Origin: Leptothrix discophora
Lineage (GTDB): Bacteria > Pseudomonadota > Gammaproteobacteria > Burkholderiales > Burkholderiaceae_C
DNA length: 64,000 nucleotides
Assembly (NCBI RefSeq): GCF_030705305.1
Contig: NZ_JAUZEE010000005.1
Coordinates: forward strand, 124,001-188,000
Reading direction: 5' to 3'
Shown here piece after piece: positions 16,770 through 28,398 of the stretch. The notes below the pieces were generated by a model. That model was not told where the DNA came from. It saw only the letters and a program-made list of their open reading frames with translations, and did no database searches. Each line of letters opens with the position of its first letter. Position 1 is the first letter of the stretch. A program made the translations under genes and the position numbers.

Positions 16770-17810
16770 TCAATCGAAGACCGGCACCTGCCCGTCCTTG
16801 AGATGCCCTCGGCGGCTCTCGAAGTCGGGCATCACGGAGCGGACCACGTCCCAGAAGGCGGCGCTGTGGTTCATCTCGCGCAGGTGGGCGAGTTCGTGGG
16901 CGACCACGTAGTCGATGCTGGCCAGGCTGAAGTGGATCAGGCGCCAGTTCAGGCGCACCGTGCCGTCGGCGCTGGCGCTGCCCCAGCGGGTCTGGGCCGA
17001 ACTCAGGCGCAGGCGCGTGACGCGCACGCCCAGCTGGGCGGCGTAGTGGCGGCAGCGGGTCTCGAACAGCTCGATGGCCTGGCGCTGCAGCCAGCTCTGC
17101 ACCGCGTCGCGGATCTGGGCCGGGTCGGCGCTCTGCGGCAGGCCGATGTGCAGGGTGCGCTGGGCGATGCCGTCGAGGCCGCCCTGCAGGCTGGGCGCGG
17201 CGATGCCGTCGGCGCAGGCCTGGCTGCTGCGGCCGTCGCGCAGCTCGGCGCCGGCCACGCGCGCGTCCAGCACGATCAGCAGCGGCTCGCCGAGGTAGGG
17301 CAGGCTGGTGCCGTCGCGCCAGCTGACGCGGGCGGCGGCGATGCGCTCGATGCGCTCGTGCTGGTCGGCCAGCTTGCGCAGCACCCAGCGGGTCTTGCTC
17401 AGCAGCGCGGCGTCGATCTCGGCCTGGCCGACCCAGCGCGGCGCGCTGACCACCAGGCCTTCGGCACCGATGACGAAGCCGATGGTGCGGCGGCGGGCGC
17501 GCTTGAGCTCGTAGCTGACGGCCTGCCCGCCGAGCCGGATCTCGCGGTTGCCGCGCGGATGCCGCCACAGCGCGGAGTCGCCCTGCGGGGTCTCGGACGG
17601 GCGGCGCGGCTCGGCGACGGCCGGGCCGTGCGTGCTGGCGATGGACGGGGCTTGCTGCAAGGGGGCGGGCGGCGTCTGCGGTCCAGGACGCTGGACCGGA
17701 CGCGGGGGTGTGGCGCTGCGCAGCGACGGCGACTCGTCGCGCTCGAACAGGGGGAGTTCAAGCTGCGGCTGGTCTGGCTCCTGACGGGCTGCGGCGCGCC
17801 GGTTTTTCAT
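16770..17810 (-). CDS. YgjP-like M48-type metallopeptidase
   Basis: 346 residues. The C-terminal two thirds match the YgjP/DUF45 zinc peptidase family: REIRLGGQAVSYELKRARRRTIGFVI, VRVTRLRLSSAQTRWGSASADGTVRLNWRLI and the catalytic HELAHLREMNHSAAFW. The first ~90 residues are a Pro/Gln-rich, probably disordered extension. The ATG at 17810 is preferred over an in-frame TTG at 17819. The physiological substrate is unknown in the family. Confidence 0.88.
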   Translation of the reverse strand: MKNRRAAARQEPDQPQLELPLFERDESPSLRSATPPRPVQRPGPQTPPAPLQQAPSIASTHGPAVAEPRRPSETPQGDSALWRHPRGNREIRLGGQAVSYELKRARRRTIGFVIGAEGLVVSAPRWVGQAEIDAALLSKTRWVLRKLADQHERIERIAAARVSWRDGTSLPYLGEPLLIVLDARVAGAELRDGRSSQACADGIAAPSLQGGLDGIAQRTLHIGLPQSADPAQIRDAVQSWLQRQAIELFETRCRHYAAQLGVRVTRLRLSSAQTRWGSASADGTVRLNWRLIHFSLASIDYVVAHELAHLREMNHSAAFWDVVRSVMPDFESRRGHLKDGQVPVFD

Positions 17811-17924
17811 GGGCGGCAAGTCTAGAGCAGGCCTTGTGGGAATCGGGCCGGAAAGCGGGCCGGAAAGTGGGTCGGAAATCGCATCGGACGTGACGGGCTG
17901 GTGCCTGCAGCCGACGAATCCGGC

Positions 17925-18680
17925 TCAGGCCTTGCCTGCGGCATAGGCATCGGGATCGAGGCGGCGCATCTCGGCCTCGATCCAGGCCTCGACCTCGGCC
18001 ATCAGCTCGTCGGCCTGACGGCCCTCGACCGGGATGGGCTTGCCGATCGACACGTCGATCGTGCCGGGGCTCAGCAGGAAGCTCTTGCGCGGCCAGCAGC
18101 GTGCCGAGGTCACGGCGATCGGCACGATCGGCGTGCCGGCGGCGATGGCCAGGCGCGACGCGCCGGTCTTGTACTGGCCCTGGTCGCCACGCGGCGTGCG
18201 CGTGCCTTCGGGAAACATGATCACCCAGTTGCCCTGGGCCATCAGGCGCTGGCCCTGTTCCTGGACCTTGCGCCAGGCTTCGGCGCGCCGGCTGCGGTCG
18301 ATGTGGACCATGTCGAGCCGGCCGATCGCCCAGCCGAAGAAGGGGATCCACAGCAGCTCGCGCTTGAAGACGTAGGCCAGGGGGTGCGGCATGATCGCCG
18401 GCATCGCGAAGGTCTCCCAGGTCGACTGATGCTTCGGGGCCAGCAGCACGGCGGCCTTGCCATCGCGGGCGTCGGGCACGTTCTCCAGGCCCTGGACGCG
18501 GTACTTCACGCCGCAGATCCAGCGCGCCGCCTGCACCGACAGGTTGAGCCAGCCGACGCAGAACCAGTAGAGCTTCGTGCGCGGCAGCACCGGCGACAGG
18601 ATCACCGCCAGCAGCGCCCACGGGATCACGGTGACGGTCAGCCAGACCAGGTAGAGGGCAGAGCGCAGCAGTTTCAGCAT
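17925..18680 (-). CDS. plsC: 1-acyl-sn-glycerol-3-phosphate acyltransferase
   Basis: 251 residues, N-terminal membrane segments (about 5-40), then the acyltransferase domain with block I KHQSTWET, block III-like FPEGTRTPRG and block IV IVPIAV. Block I reads HX4E instead of the textbook HX4D, a variant I believe also occurs in related proteobacterial proteins. It converts lysophosphatidate to phosphatidate at the inner membrane. Lies 73 bp after gmhB in the glyQ-glyS-gmhB-plsC run. Confidence 0.9.
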   Translation of the reverse strand: MLKLLRSALYLVWLTVTVIPWALLAVILSPVLPRTKLYWFCVGWLNLSVQAARWICGVKYRVQGLENVPDARDGKAAVLLAPKHQSTWETFAMPAIMPHPLAYVFKRELLWIPFFGWAIGRLDMVHIDRSRRAEAWRKVQEQGQRLMAQGNWVIMFPEGTRTPRGDQGQYKTGASRLAIAAGTPIVPIAVTSARCWPRKSFLLSPGTIDVSIGKPIPVEGRQADELMAEVEAWIEAEMRRLDPDAYAAGKA

Positions 18681-18753
18681 GTCGGGTCGGCGCCAGGCGC
18701 CAGGGTCGTTCGGTCGGGCCGGTGCGGCAGGTCGCGCGGCGGCTGGGAAGGGA

Positions 18754-19374
18754 TCAGGCCGATGCGGTGGGCGGACGTTTCGCGTCCTGCAGCCGCTTGC
18801 GCTCGGCGCCGAGCAGCTGCTCGACGAAGTCCGGCAGGTCGTCGTGCACGCCGATCGTGCCGCCGACCTGGGCCAGCAGCGCGGCCAGGCCGGCCTCGTC
18901 CAGGTCGGCCGAGCGGCCGGTGCGGACCAGGTGGGTGCGGCAGCCGGCGGTCTGCGCGGCCTGCAGGTGGCGGATGTTGTCGCCGACGGCATAGACCTCG
19001 TCGAGGTCGACGCCCATGCGCTCGGCGATGTCCTCGAACAGGCCCGGCAGCGGCTTGCGGCAGCGGCACTGGTCCTCGGGTGCATGCGGGCAGAAGAACA
19101 CCGCGTCGATGCGCCCGCCCAGCTGCGCCAGCCGGGCGTTCATGACCTGGTGCACCGCGTTGAGCGAGGACATGTCCAGCAGCCCGCGGCCCAGGCCCGA
19201 CTGATTGGTGGCGACCACCACGTGCCAGCCGGCCTGGTTGAGACGGGCGATGGCCTCCAGCGCGCCTGGCAGCGGTGCCCATTCCTCGGGCGTCTTGACG
19301 TGGTCGTCGCGCGGCTCGTTGAGGGTGCCGTCGCGGTCGACGATCACCAGCCGGGTGGGGGCGCGCTCGGGCAT
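18754..19374 (-). CDS. gmhB: D-glycero-beta-D-manno-heptose 1,7-bisphosphate 7-phosphatase
   Basis: 206 residues of the HAD superfamily: motif I VDRDGTLN, motif II VATNQSG, later KPLPGLF and VGDNIRHLQAA. The zinc-binding CPHAPEDQCRCRKP loop identifies the GmhB subgroup. It supplies heptose for lipopolysaccharide core. Start is 11 bp after glyS stop, indicating co-transcription with glyQS. Confidence 0.9.
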   Translation of the reverse strand: MPERAPTRLVIVDRDGTLNEPRDDHVKTPEEWAPLPGALEAIARLNQAGWHVVVATNQSGLGRGLLDMSSLNAVHQVMNARLAQLGGRIDAVFFCPHAPEDQCRCRKPLPGLFEDIAERMGVDLDEVYAVGDNIRHLQAAQTAGCRTHLVRTGRSADLDEAGLAALLAQVGGTIGVHDDLPDFVEQLLGAERKRLQDAKRPPTASA

Positions 19375-19385
19375 GGGATGGCGCC

Positions 19386-21536
19386 TCAGACAGCCAGCCG
19401 CGACAGGTCGGCGACGCGGTTCATGGCCGCATGCAGCGAGGCCAGCAGGCCGAGCCGGTTGGTGCGCAGTGCCGGGTCGTCGGCGTTGACCATCACGCCG
19501 TCGAAGAAGGCATCGACCGGCGTGCGCAGCGCGGCCAGCGCCTGCAGGCTGGCGGTGTGCTCGCCCTGCTCGAACAGCCGGTCGGCCTGCGGCCGGACCG
19601 CCTCAAGCGCAGCGGCCAGCTGCTGCTCGGCCGCTTCCTTGAGCAAGGCCGCGTCGACGCGGGCCTCGACCGCCGGGCCCTCGACCTTCTTCAGGATGTT
19701 GGCGATGCGCTTGTTGGCAGCGGCCAGCGCGGCCGCTTCGGGCAGCGCCGCGAAGGCCCGCACCGCCGCCAGCCGGCGCGGCACGTCGCCCAGCCGGGCG
19801 GGGCTCAGGGCCAGCACCGCGTCGACCTCCTGCGCGCTGGCGCCGTGGTCGCGCAGCGAGACCGCCAGGCGGTCGTGCATGAAGGCCAGCAGCGCGGCGC
19901 TCGGGTCGCTCACCTGGTCGCCGAAGGGCGGCACGGCCGCGGCGATCAGCGCCGGCAGTTCGAGCGGCAGGTTCTTCTCGGTCAGGATGCGGATCACGCC
20001 CAGCGCGTGGCGGCGCAGCGCGAACGGGTCCTTGTCGCCGGTGGGCAGCTGGCCGATGCCGAACAGGCCGACCAGGGTCTCCAGCTTGTCGGCCAGCGCC
20101 AGCACCGTGCCGGTGTGGTTGCGCGGCAGCGCGTCGCCGGCGTAGCGCGGCTTGTAGTGGTCCTCGATGGCGATGGCGACGCCGTCGCGCAGGCCCTCGT
20201 GGCGGGCGTAGTAGGCGCCCATGATTCCCTGCAGCTCGGGGAACTCGCCAACCATGTCGGTCAGCAGGTCGGTCTTGGCCAGCAGCGCGGCCTGCTGGAC
20301 CTTGCTGTCGAGCACCGCGAACTCGTCCTGCGCCTCGACCGTGTAGGGCACGGTGGCCATGCGCAGCTGGTTGACGATGGCGTGGCCGATGGCGCGCACG
20401 CGCTCGGCCCGGTCGCCCTGGGTGCCGAGCTTGCCGTGGTAGACCACCTTGGCCAGGCCGGGCACGCGCGATGCCAGCGTCTTCTTGCGGTCCTGGTCGA
20501 AGAAGAACTTCGCGTCGGCCAGGCGCGGGCGCACGACCCGCTCGTTGCCGCCGATCACCGCGCTGGCATCGGCCGGGCGGATGTTGCTGACCAGCAGGAA
20601 CTTGTGGGTCAGCTTGCCGTGGCTGTCCAGCAGCGGGAAGTACTTCTGGTTGGCCTTCATCGTCAGGATGAGGCATTCCTGCGGCACGGCCAGGAACTCG
20701 GGCTCGAACTGGCAGGTCAGCACGTTGGGCCGCTCGACCAGCGCGGTGACCTCGTCGAGCAGGGCCTCGTCGTCGATCGGCTGCAGGCCTTCCCTGGCGG
20801 CGGCCTCGGTCAGCTGGCGGACGATTTCGGCGCGGCGCTCGTCGAAGCTGGCGATCACGGCGCCTTCGTCGCGCAGCTGGGCGGCGTAGCTGTCCGCGTC
20901 ACGCAGCGTGACGACGGCCTGGGCGGCCTCGAAGCGGTGGCCGGTGGTCGTCCGGCCGGCGTTCAGGCCCAGCACGGCGACCGGCACGATGTCCGCGCCA
21001 TGCAGCGCGACCAGGCCGTGGGCCGGGCGCACGAAGTTCACGGTGGTCCAGCCGTCGGCCAGCTGGTAGCCCATGACCTTCGGGATGGGCAGCTTGGCGA
21101 GCGCCTCGTCGAGCGCCTTCTGCAGGCCCTCGGCCAGTGCGACGCCGGGCACGATGCTGTCGAGGAACAGCGCCTCGGCCTTGCCGTCGGGCAGGCGCTT
21201 GAGGCTGGCGACCACGCTGGCGTCCTGGCCCAGCGAGGCGAGCTTCTTGAGCAGCGCCGGCGTGGCGTTGCCGGCGGCATCGAGCGCCACCGCGACCGGC
21301 ATCAGCTTGAGCTGCTGGGCCTTGTCGGCAGCCCGGCTGGCGACGCTGGCGACCTGCACGGCCAGGCGACGCGGCGAGGCATGGGCCGTCACGGCGGCGT
21401 CGGCACCCGCCAGGCCTTGTGCCTTCAGGCTGGCGGCGAGCGTGCCGGCAAAGGACTCGCCGAGCTTGCGCAGCGCCTTGGGCGGCAGTTCCTCGACGAA
21501 CAGTTCGACCAGCAGGTTCTTGGTGTCGACGGTCAT
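19386..21536 (-). CDS. glyS: Glycyl-tRNA synthetase beta subunit
   Basis: 716 residues, normal length. Begins with family-typical LLVELFVEELPPKALRKL, includes NQKYFPLLDSHGKLTHKFLLVSN, an HD-like middle domain and a C-terminal anticodon-binding region (ALLAFMHDRL..., FFDGVMVNADD). It binds tRNA-Gly for the alpha2beta2 enzyme. ATG is 2 bp after glyQ stop. Confidence 0.96.
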   Translation of the reverse strand: MTVDTKNLLVELFVEELPPKALRKLGESFAGTLAASLKAQGLAGADAAVTAHASPRRLAVQVASVASRAADKAQQLKLMPVAVALDAAGNATPALLKKLASLGQDASVVASLKRLPDGKAEALFLDSIVPGVALAEGLQKALDEALAKLPIPKVMGYQLADGWTTVNFVRPAHGLVALHGADIVPVAVLGLNAGRTTTGHRFEAAQAVVTLRDADSYAAQLRDEGAVIASFDERRAEIVRQLTEAAAREGLQPIDDEALLDEVTALVERPNVLTCQFEPEFLAVPQECLILTMKANQKYFPLLDSHGKLTHKFLLVSNIRPADASAVIGGNERVVRPRLADAKFFFDQDRKKTLASRVPGLAKVVYHGKLGTQGDRAERVRAIGHAIVNQLRMATVPYTVEAQDEFAVLDSKVQQAALLAKTDLLTDMVGEFPELQGIMGAYYARHEGLRDGVAIAIEDHYKPRYAGDALPRNHTGTVLALADKLETLVGLFGIGQLPTGDKDPFALRRHALGVIRILTEKNLPLELPALIAAAVPPFGDQVSDPSAALLAFMHDRLAVSLRDHGASAQEVDAVLALSPARLGDVPRRLAAVRAFAALPEAAALAAANKRIANILKKVEGPAVEARVDAALLKEAAEQQLAAALEAVRPQADRLFEQGEHTASLQALAALRTPVDAFFDGVMVNADDPALRTNRLGLLASLHAAMNRVADLSRLAV

Positions 21537-21538
21537 GG

Positions 21539-22501
21539 TCAGGCGGCCTTCTCGTTGTTCTTGTCGGCTTGCTTGGTGGCGGCCTTGGCGGCCTCGGCAT
21601 CCAGCCGGGCGACGACCTCGTCGGCCCAGGCCTTCGGTGCCATCGGGAAGCCCAGGCGCCTGCGGCTTTCCAGGTAGCTGGCCGCGACGCTGCGGGCCAG
21701 GTTGCGGATGCGGCCGATGTAGGCCGCCCGCTCGGTCACGCTGATGGCGCCGCGCGCGTCCAGCAGGTTGAAGGTGTGGGCGGCCTTGAGGACCTGCTCG
21801 TAGGCCGGCAGCGCGAGCTGTTGCGCGATCAGGTGCTGGGCGTTGCCCTCGTGCGCACCGAAGGCGCTCAGCAGGAACTCGACGTTGCTGTGCTCGAAGT
21901 TGTAGGTCGACTGCTCCACCTCGTTCTGGTGGTAGACATCGCCGTAGGTCAGCCCGTCCGCATAGACCAGGTCATAGACGTTCTCGACGCCCTGCAGGTA
22001 CATCGCCAGGCGTTCCAGGCCGTAGGTGATCTCGCCGGTGATGGGCTTGCAGTCGATGCCGCCGACCTGCTGGAAGTAGGTGAACTGGGTGACTTCCATG
22101 CCGTTGAGCCAGACCTCCCAGCCCAGGCCCCAGGCGCCCAGCGTGGGGTTCTCCCAATCGTCCTCGACGAAGCGGATGTCGTTCTTCTTCAGGTCGAAGC
22201 CCAGGGCCTCCAGCGAGCCGAGGTAGAGGTCCAGGATGTTGGCCGGCGCGGGCTTGAGCACGACCTGGTACTGGTAGTAGTGCTGCAGGCGGTTCGGGTT
22301 GTCGCCATAGCGGCCGTCCTTGGGACGGCGGCTGGGCTGGACGTAGGCGGCTTTCCAGGGCTCGGGACCGATGGCGCGCAGGAAGGTGGCGGTGTGGCTG
22401 GTGCCGGCGCCGACCTCCATGTCATAGGGTTGCAGCAGGGCGCAGCCCTGGCGGTCCCAGTAGTCTTGCAGGCGCAGGATGATGTGCTGGAAGGTCAGCA
22501 T
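21539..22501 (-). CDS. glyQ: Glycyl-tRNA synthetase alpha subunit
   Basis: 320 residues, class II catalytic subunit. Begins [20 protein letters not shown] and contains [22 protein letters not shown] broken across class II motifs, plus [13 protein letters not shown]. Carries glycine activation; works with GlyS. First gene of glyQ-glyS-gmhB-plsC. Confidence 0.97.
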   Translation of the reverse strand: MLTFQHIILRLQDYWDRQGCALLQPYDMEVGAGTSHTATFLRAIGPEPWKAAYVQPSRRPKDGRYGDNPNRLQHYYQYQVVLKPAPANILDLYLGSLEALGFDLKKNDIRFVEDDWENPTLGAWGLGWEVWLNGMEVTQFTYFQQVGGIDCKPITGEITYGLERLAMYLQGVENVYDLVYADGLTYGDVYHQNEVEQSTYNFEHSNVEFLLSAFGAHEGNAQHLIAQQLALPAYEQVLKAAHTFNLLDARGAISVTERAAYIGRIRNLARSVAASYLESRRRLGFPMAPKAWADEVVARLDAEAAKAATKQADKNNEKAA

Positions 22502-22620
22502 GGTGGCGGGCGGGCCGCGACAGCCCGCAAGGTGCAGAGGGCGAAAGTCGCGAATTCTAGGGGTCAGCCCCCAAGCGTCGCCGGTCGATTCGACTGTGTT
22601 TGCCCACCCCTTGCGGCGGC

Positions 22621-23574
22621 TCAGCCCATGATGAGCGTGTCGGGTGCCAGCCGTGACGGGTCGGGTGGCGGCAGGTGGTGCGGCACGGCGGCGTCCTGCC
22701 GGACAGGCGGGCGGGCCGGGCCGGTTGAGCCGCCGGCAGCGGCCGGGCGCGAGCGGCTTGACCGGATCGCCCGCAGCCGTGCGATCTCGCGCTGCAAGGC
22801 CTGCGCGTCATCGGCGGGCGCAGGGTGTGTCGGTGTTGGGGTCGGGGTCGGCCCGGACGCGACCTGGCCGGTGCGTTGATCGGCCAGCCGCTGCGCGACC
22901 GCATCGGCCTGCCGGGCCTTGAGCAGCGCCGCCAGCTCGCGCAGCGCGCCGCGCCCGACCAGCAGGTCGGTGGCGGGCAGGCGCACCGCGTGGCCGTTGT
23001 GCAGCTCCAGCGCGAGCTGGCCGCTGCCGATCAGGCGGTGCCAGGCGCGCTGCCCGCGCCGCGCCCGCAGGCGTCGACCCGTGCCGCGCCAGGCCGGCGT
23101 CTCGATGCGGTGGATGCGGGCGATCTGCGCCGTCGGCACGCGCCGGATGCGGCCCTGCCAGCCGCAGCGCCAGGCGACCTGCCATCGGCTGGCGACCACG
23201 ACGGTGGCGTGCTCGAGGTCCCAGGCCAGCGCGAGCAGGAACAGCACCGCGCCCGGCAGCGCCCACAGCCGGTGGTGCAGCTCGACCATGCACAGGCAGA
23301 CCGCGCAGGCCAGCAGGCCCAGCCAGAGCGCGCGGACCTCGGGCGCGGCCCAGGTCCAGACCGAGCGGTGGTAGCCGGCCAGGCGGTGGCCATCGGAGAC
23401 CAGCGGCTCGCGGCGCAGCGCGGCCGCGCGCAGCAGTCCGGCGAGCGCCTGCTCCAGCGCCAGCACGGCGCCCAGCGCCAGCACGGCGCCCAGCGCCATC
23501 GGCAGCAGGCCCGCGCCGCGCAGCCATGCAGCGGCCCCGGGCAGGTCCGGCAAGGCCGGCAGGATCGGGTTCAT
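22621..23574 (-). CDS. Unknown membrane protein with PH-like domain
   Basis: 317 residues, not recognised. Three or four hydrophobic segments lie in the first ~130 residues (17-50, 80-98, 103-118), followed by a positively charged domain (about 125-230) with [24 protein letters not shown], resembling bacterial PH (YdbT-like) domains. The C-terminus is low-complexity ([12 protein letters not shown]) and charged. It lies 49 bp after the murU-like gene on the same strand; no functional link is clear. Confidence 0.65.
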   Translation of the reverse strand: MNPILPALPDLPGAAAWLRGAGLLPMALGAVLALGAVLALEQALAGLLRAAALRREPLVSDGHRLAGYHRSVWTWAAPEVRALWLGLLACAVCLCMVELHHRLWALPGAVLFLLALAWDLEHATVVVASRWQVAWRCGWQGRIRRVPTAQIARIHRIETPAWRGTGRRLRARRGQRAWHRLIGSGQLALELHNGHAVRLPATDLLVGRGALRELAALLKARQADAVAQRLADQRTGQVASGPTPTPTPTHPAPADDAQALQREIARLRAIRSSRSRPAAAGGSTGPARPPVRQDAAVPHHLPPPDPSRLAPDTLIMG

Positions 23575-23623
23575 GGTGGACGCTCCTCGACGACGGGACC
23601 GTCCGGCCGACTCGGCGGTCGCC

Positions 23624-24385
23624 TCAGGACGGCTGCAGCGCCGCCCACTGTTCGGGGGTGCCGACGTTCTCCCAGCGGCCTTGATACATCGAGATCGAAA
23701 TCCGACCGTCGCCGACCCCCCGATGCAGGTGGGGCCCGAGGGCCTCGCGCCGGCCGCGTCCGACGTGCGCGCACAACGTCGGGCGCAGCAATGCCAGATT
23801 GGCGTAGGTGGCGCCGGCCGGGGCGCTGCCCGCCGGGCCATCACCGATCGGCACGGCCAGATGGGCCGCCGCGTCGATGTCCGGCCGGGCCGGGCCGAAG
23901 GCGAAGTCGCCGCGTGGGTGGAAGGGCGGGTTGGGGACCATCCACAGGTGCGCGTCCAGGCCACTGGCGACGAAGCGCGCGGCCAGGCCGGCGTCGAAGC
24001 GGAAGTCGGGCGACCAGATGTCGGCCGAGACGACCCAGAAGGCCGGCCGGCCGTCCTCGCAGAGCCAGTCCTGCACCTCGGCGATGCCACCGGCGGTTTC
24101 CAGCGCCTGTCCGAAGGCGGCCCCTTCGTGCGAGTAGCGCAGCGACAGGCCGAGCCGGCTGCCGTCGCCCAGCGCGGCCGGGAACTGGTCTTCCAGCCAG
24201 GCGGTGTTGACGACCGCCTCGCGCACGCCGTCGCGGGCCAGCGCGAGCAGCTGCCATTCGATCAGCGGCCGGCCGGCGACCGGCAGCAGCGGCTTGGGCG
24301 TGCGGTCGGTCAGCGGGCGCATGCGCTCGCCGCGTCCGGCGGCAAGGACGATGGCGCGCAGCGGCGGGTGGGGGGCGGTGCTCAT
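23624..24385 (-). CDS. murU: MurU-like sugar-1-phosphate nucleotidyltransferase
   Basis: 253 residues with the nucleotidyltransferase signature AIVLAAGRGERMRPLTDRTPKPLLPVAGRPLIEW, of which the GRGERMRP and PKPLL parts bind nucleotide, and VVSADIWSPDF as the metal-site region. It best fits N-acetylmuramate-1-phosphate uridylyltransferase (cell-wall recycling), usually beside an amgK kinase gene; no amgK is seen here, so a general NDP-sugar pyrophosphorylase remains possible. Confidence 0.78.
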   Translation of the reverse strand: MSTAPHPPLRAIVLAAGRGERMRPLTDRTPKPLLPVAGRPLIEWQLLALARDGVREAVVNTAWLEDQFPAALGDGSRLGLSLRYSHEGAAFGQALETAGGIAEVQDWLCEDGRPAFWVVSADIWSPDFRFDAGLAARFVASGLDAHLWMVPNPPFHPRGDFAFGPARPDIDAAAHLAVPIGDGPAGSAPAGATYANLALLRPTLCAHVGRGRREALGPHLHRGVGDGRISISMYQGRWENVGTPEQWAALQPS

Positions 24386-24422
24386 GCGGCCAGTTTAGGG
24401 ACCGGCCCCTGCATGCCTCGGT

Positions 24423-24998
24423 TCACCCGAGCCCGATCGGTGCTGGCGCGGTGTTGACGATCTTGCGGAACAGCGCCTCGTAGACCGCGTCCGGCGCATG
24501 GCCGGTCAGCGGGTCGGCGTTCTCGGCGAAGGCGGCGTCGAGCAGGCGCCAGTCGCCATCGTCGAGCGTGGCCAGCGCGGCCGGCAGGACCACGTCTTCC
24601 TCGGCCCGCATGTGGGCGCGGTAGAAGTCGATGTAGGACGCCAGCGCGAACTCGAAGGCCTCGCGGCGCGGCTCGCCAAGCATCTCGTAGGCCAGCAGCG
24701 CATGCTCCAGCGCGCGGATGGCGCGCTCGCCGGCGGCATGGTCGCGGTCGAGCTTGTCGAGCGTGTCGGCGCAGGGTGCGCCGCGTGCGCGCAGCATCGG
24801 GAACAGCAGCTCGGTCTCCTTGCGGTGGTGCAGGCGCTCGGGGAACTCGTCGATGTAGAACAGCATCGCGCGCAGCAGGGCGAAGTCGGGCTCGGTGCGG
24901 TCGCGGCGATGCTGGGCCAGCAGCAGCGTGATCGACTGCAGCATGGCGGCGAGCGCCTCGTGTTCGGCGCGGATGATGCGCAGGGCGGCGTGGTTCAT
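24423..24998 (-). CDS. Hemerythrin HHE-domain protein
   Basis: 191 residues, a single four-helix hemerythrin-like domain. Metal ligands are visible in IRAEHEAL, HHRKETELLFP, DRDHAAGE and HMRAEEDVVLP. Such proteins bind di-iron and O2/NO or assist Fe-S repair. The ATG at 24998 is preferred to the upstream in-frame ATG at 25052. An anaerobox-like dyad is centred 97 bp upstream, suggesting Fnr/Dnr-type control. Confidence 0.88.
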   Translation of the reverse strand: MNHAALRIIRAEHEALAAMLQSITLLLAQHRRDRTEPDFALLRAMLFYIDEFPERLHHRKETELLFPMLRARGAPCADTLDKLDRDHAAGERAIRALEHALLAYEMLGEPRREAFEFALASYIDFYRAHMRAEEDVVLPAALATLDDGDWRLLDAAFAENADPLTGHAPDAVYEALFRKIVNTAPAPIGLG

Positions 24999-25088
24999 GG
25001 TGGCGGTCTCCGGTGGGCCGGCGCGCCGGATGTTCGGGGGCACCGGCTGCACGAGTCGCCAGCGTCGCAGCGTCGCGGTTGACGCGTC

Positions 25089-25102
25089 TTGACCTGACTC
25101 AA
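25089..25102. promoter_or_regulatory. Anaerobox-like dyad upstream of hemerythrin gene
   Basis: TTGACCTGACTCAA, inside the 16-bp CTTGA-N6-TCAAG inverted repeat, resembles the FNR/ANR site TTGAT-N4-ATCAA (8 of 10 conserved bases). Centred 97 bp before the hemerythrin start and 135 bp before tkt. Confidence 0.45.
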
Positions 25103-25177
25103 GTGACGGACGCGCGATGCGATCCGGCCTGTGCGCGCGCGCCGGCCGGTGTCAGGTCGGCAGGCCGCTGCGCTCGG

Positions 25178-25183
25178 TAAAAT
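25178..25183 (+). promoter_or_regulatory. Candidate -10 element of tkt
   Basis: TAAAAT, within a locally AT-richer stretch 48 bp before the tkt start. No good -35 hexamer is seen 17 bp upstream, so this is tentative. Confidence 0.3.
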
Positions 25184-25230
25184 CTGCGGTTTCGCCCCGT
25201 TTCAGTCACCCCTTTCCGGACTTCGCGCGC

Positions 25231-27276
25231 ATGGCCGACACCCTCGACACCTCCCCCGCCCAGCTTGCAAATGCCATCCGGGCGCTGGCCATGGACGCCG
25301 TGCAGCAGGCCAACTCCGGCCACCCCGGTGCGCCGATGGGCATGGCCGACATCGCCGTCGCGCTCTGGAAGCGTCACCTCAAGCACAACCCGGCGGACCC
25401 GCAGTGGGTCGACCGTGACCGCTTCGTGCTGAGCAACGGCCATGGCTCGATGCTGATCTACGCGCTGCTGCACCTGAGCGGCTACGACCTGCCGATCGAG
25501 GAACTCAAGGCCTTCCGCCAGATGCACAGCAAGACGCCGGGCCACCCGGAAGTCGGCATCACCCCAGGCGTGGAAACCACCACCGGCCCGCTCGGCCAGG
25601 GCATCACGAACGCGGTCGGCATGGCGCTGGCCGAGAAGCTGCTGGCGGCCGAGTTCAACCGCGAAGGCCATGCGGTGGTCGACCACCGCACCTACGCCTT
25701 CCTGGGCGACGGCTGCCTGATGGAGGGCATCAGCCACGAGGCCTGCGCGCTGGCCGGTGCCTGGAAGCTCAACAAGCTGATCGCGATCTACGACGACAAC
25801 GGCATCTCGATCGACGGCCAGGTCGCGCCCTGGTTCATCGACGACACCCCGGCCCGCTTCCGCGCCTACGGCTGGAACGTCATCGGCCCGGTCGACGGCC
25901 ATGACATCGACGCGGTCGACGCCGCCATCGCCCAGGCCCGGACCAGCGCCGACAAGCCCACGCTGATCGTCTGCAAGACCTCGATCGGCAAGGGCTCGCC
26001 CAACCGCGCCAACACCGCCAAGGCGCACGGCGAGGCGCTGGGCGCCGAGGAGATCGCGCTGACCCGCGCGGCGATCGGCTGGCCGCATGCGCCGTTCGAG
26101 ATCCCGGCCGACATCGCCGCCGCCTGGGACTGCCGCGCCGCCGGTGCCGCCGCCCAGTCCGAGTGGGAAGACCGCTACTCGCTGTACGTGCGCGACTACC
26201 CCGCGCTGGCGGTCGACTTCGAGCGCCGCATGGCCGGCGACCTGCCCGACAACTTCGCCGAGATCGCCGTGGCCGCCGTGGCTGCCGCGCACGAGAAGGC
26301 CGAGACCGTCGCCAGCCGCAAGGCCAGCCAGATCGCGCTGGAGCACTTCACCGCCGCGCTGCCCGAGCTGCTCGGCGGCAGCGCCGACCTGACCGGCTCG
26401 AACCTGACCAACACCAAGAGCACGCCCGCCCTGCGCGTCGCCGCAGATGGCCGCGTGGTCCTCAACGAGGCCGGCCAGATCGGCCGCCACATCAACTACG
26501 GCGTGCGCGAGTTCGGCATGGCCGCGATCATGAACGGCGTCGCGCTGCATGGCGGCTACATCCCCTACGGCGGCACCTTCCTGACCTTCAGCGACTACAG
26601 CCGCAACGCCATCCGCATGGCCGCGCTGATGAAGCAGCGCGTCATCCACGTCTTCACGCACGACTCGATCGGCCTGGGCGAGGACGGTCCGACCCACCAG
26701 TCGGTCGAGCACGCCGCCGTGCTGCGCCTGATCCCGGGCCTGGATGTCTGGCGTCCGGCCGACACCGCCGAGACGGCGGTCGCCTGGACCATGGCGCTGG
26801 CCAACAAGCACCGCCCGAGCGCGCTGCTGCTGAGCCGCCAGAACCTGCCCTACGCGCCCAAGACCGATGCCGACGTCATCACCAAGGGCGCCTACATCCT
26901 GGCCGAGCCTGCCGAGGTCGGCCTGAAGAAGAAGCCCGTGGCCGTGCTCGTGGCCACCGGCTCGGAGGTCCAGCTGGCGCTGCATGCGCAGGCCGAGCTG
27001 GCCAAGATGAAGATTCCGGTCCGCGTGGTGTCGATGCCCAGCACCACCGTGTTCGACCGCCAGGACCCGAAGTACCAGAAGGAAGTGCTGCCCGCGAAGC
27101 TCCCCCGCATCGCCATCGAGGCCGGTGTCACCGGCTTCTGGTGGAAATACGGCTGCGCCGCGGTGATCGGCCTCGACACCTACGGCGAGTCGGCTCCGGC
27201 CGGCGTGCTGTTCAAGCATTTCGGCTTCACTGCGGACAACGTCGTCGCCACCGTGCGCACGGTGCTGGGCCGCTGA
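25231..27276 (+). CDS. tkt: Transketolase
   Basis: 681 residues, full length. Thiamine-diphosphate domain begins [28 protein letters not shown], with GDGCLMEG and the Mg-binding DDNGISIDG; the pyrimidine domain has [16 protein letters not shown]; the C-terminal domain ends [18 protein letters not shown]. Transfers two-carbon units in the pentose phosphate/Calvin pathways. Followed by gap 105 bp downstream, a common pairing in betaproteobacteria. Confidence 0.97.
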   Translation: MADTLDTSPAQLANAIRALAMDAVQQANSGHPGAPMGMADIAVALWKRHLKHNPADPQWVDRDRFVLSNGHGSMLIYALLHLSGYDLPIEELKAFRQMHSKTPGHPEVGITPGVETTTGPLGQGITNAVGMALAEKLLAAEFNREGHAVVDHRTYAFLGDGCLMEGISHEACALAGAWKLNKLIAIYDDNGISIDGQVAPWFIDDTPARFRAYGWNVIGPVDGHDIDAVDAAIAQARTSADKPTLIVCKTSIGKGSPNRANTAKAHGEALGAEEIALTRAAIGWPHAPFEIPADIAAAWDCRAAGAAAQSEWEDRYSLYVRDYPALAVDFERRMAGDLPDNFAEIAVAAVAAAHEKAETVASRKASQIALEHFTAALPELLGGSADLTGSNLTNTKSTPALRVAADGRVVLNEAGQIGRHINYGVREFGMAAIMNGVALHGGYIPYGGTFLTFSDYSRNAIRMAALMKQRVIHVFTHDSIGLGEDGPTHQSVEHAAVLRLIPGLDVWRPADTAETAVAWTMALANKHRPSALLLSRQNLPYAPKTDADVITKGAYILAEPAEVGLKKKPVAVLVATGSEVQLALHAQAELAKMKIPVRVVSMPSTTVFDRQDPKYQKEVLPAKLPRIAIEAGVTGFWWKYGCAAVIGLDTYGESAPAGVLFKHFGFTADNVVATVRTVLGR

Positions 27277-27300
27277 GCGGCGTTCGTACTCGCGCCGTAA

Positions 27301-28380
<1,080 letters not shown>

Positions 28381-28398
28381 CCGATCCCTGTCGACGCC

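Noticed and set aside
19431-21677. 748-residue plus-strand frame opposite glyS
   Set aside because: Shadow of glyS, with repetitive Gln/His/Arg/Gly composition.
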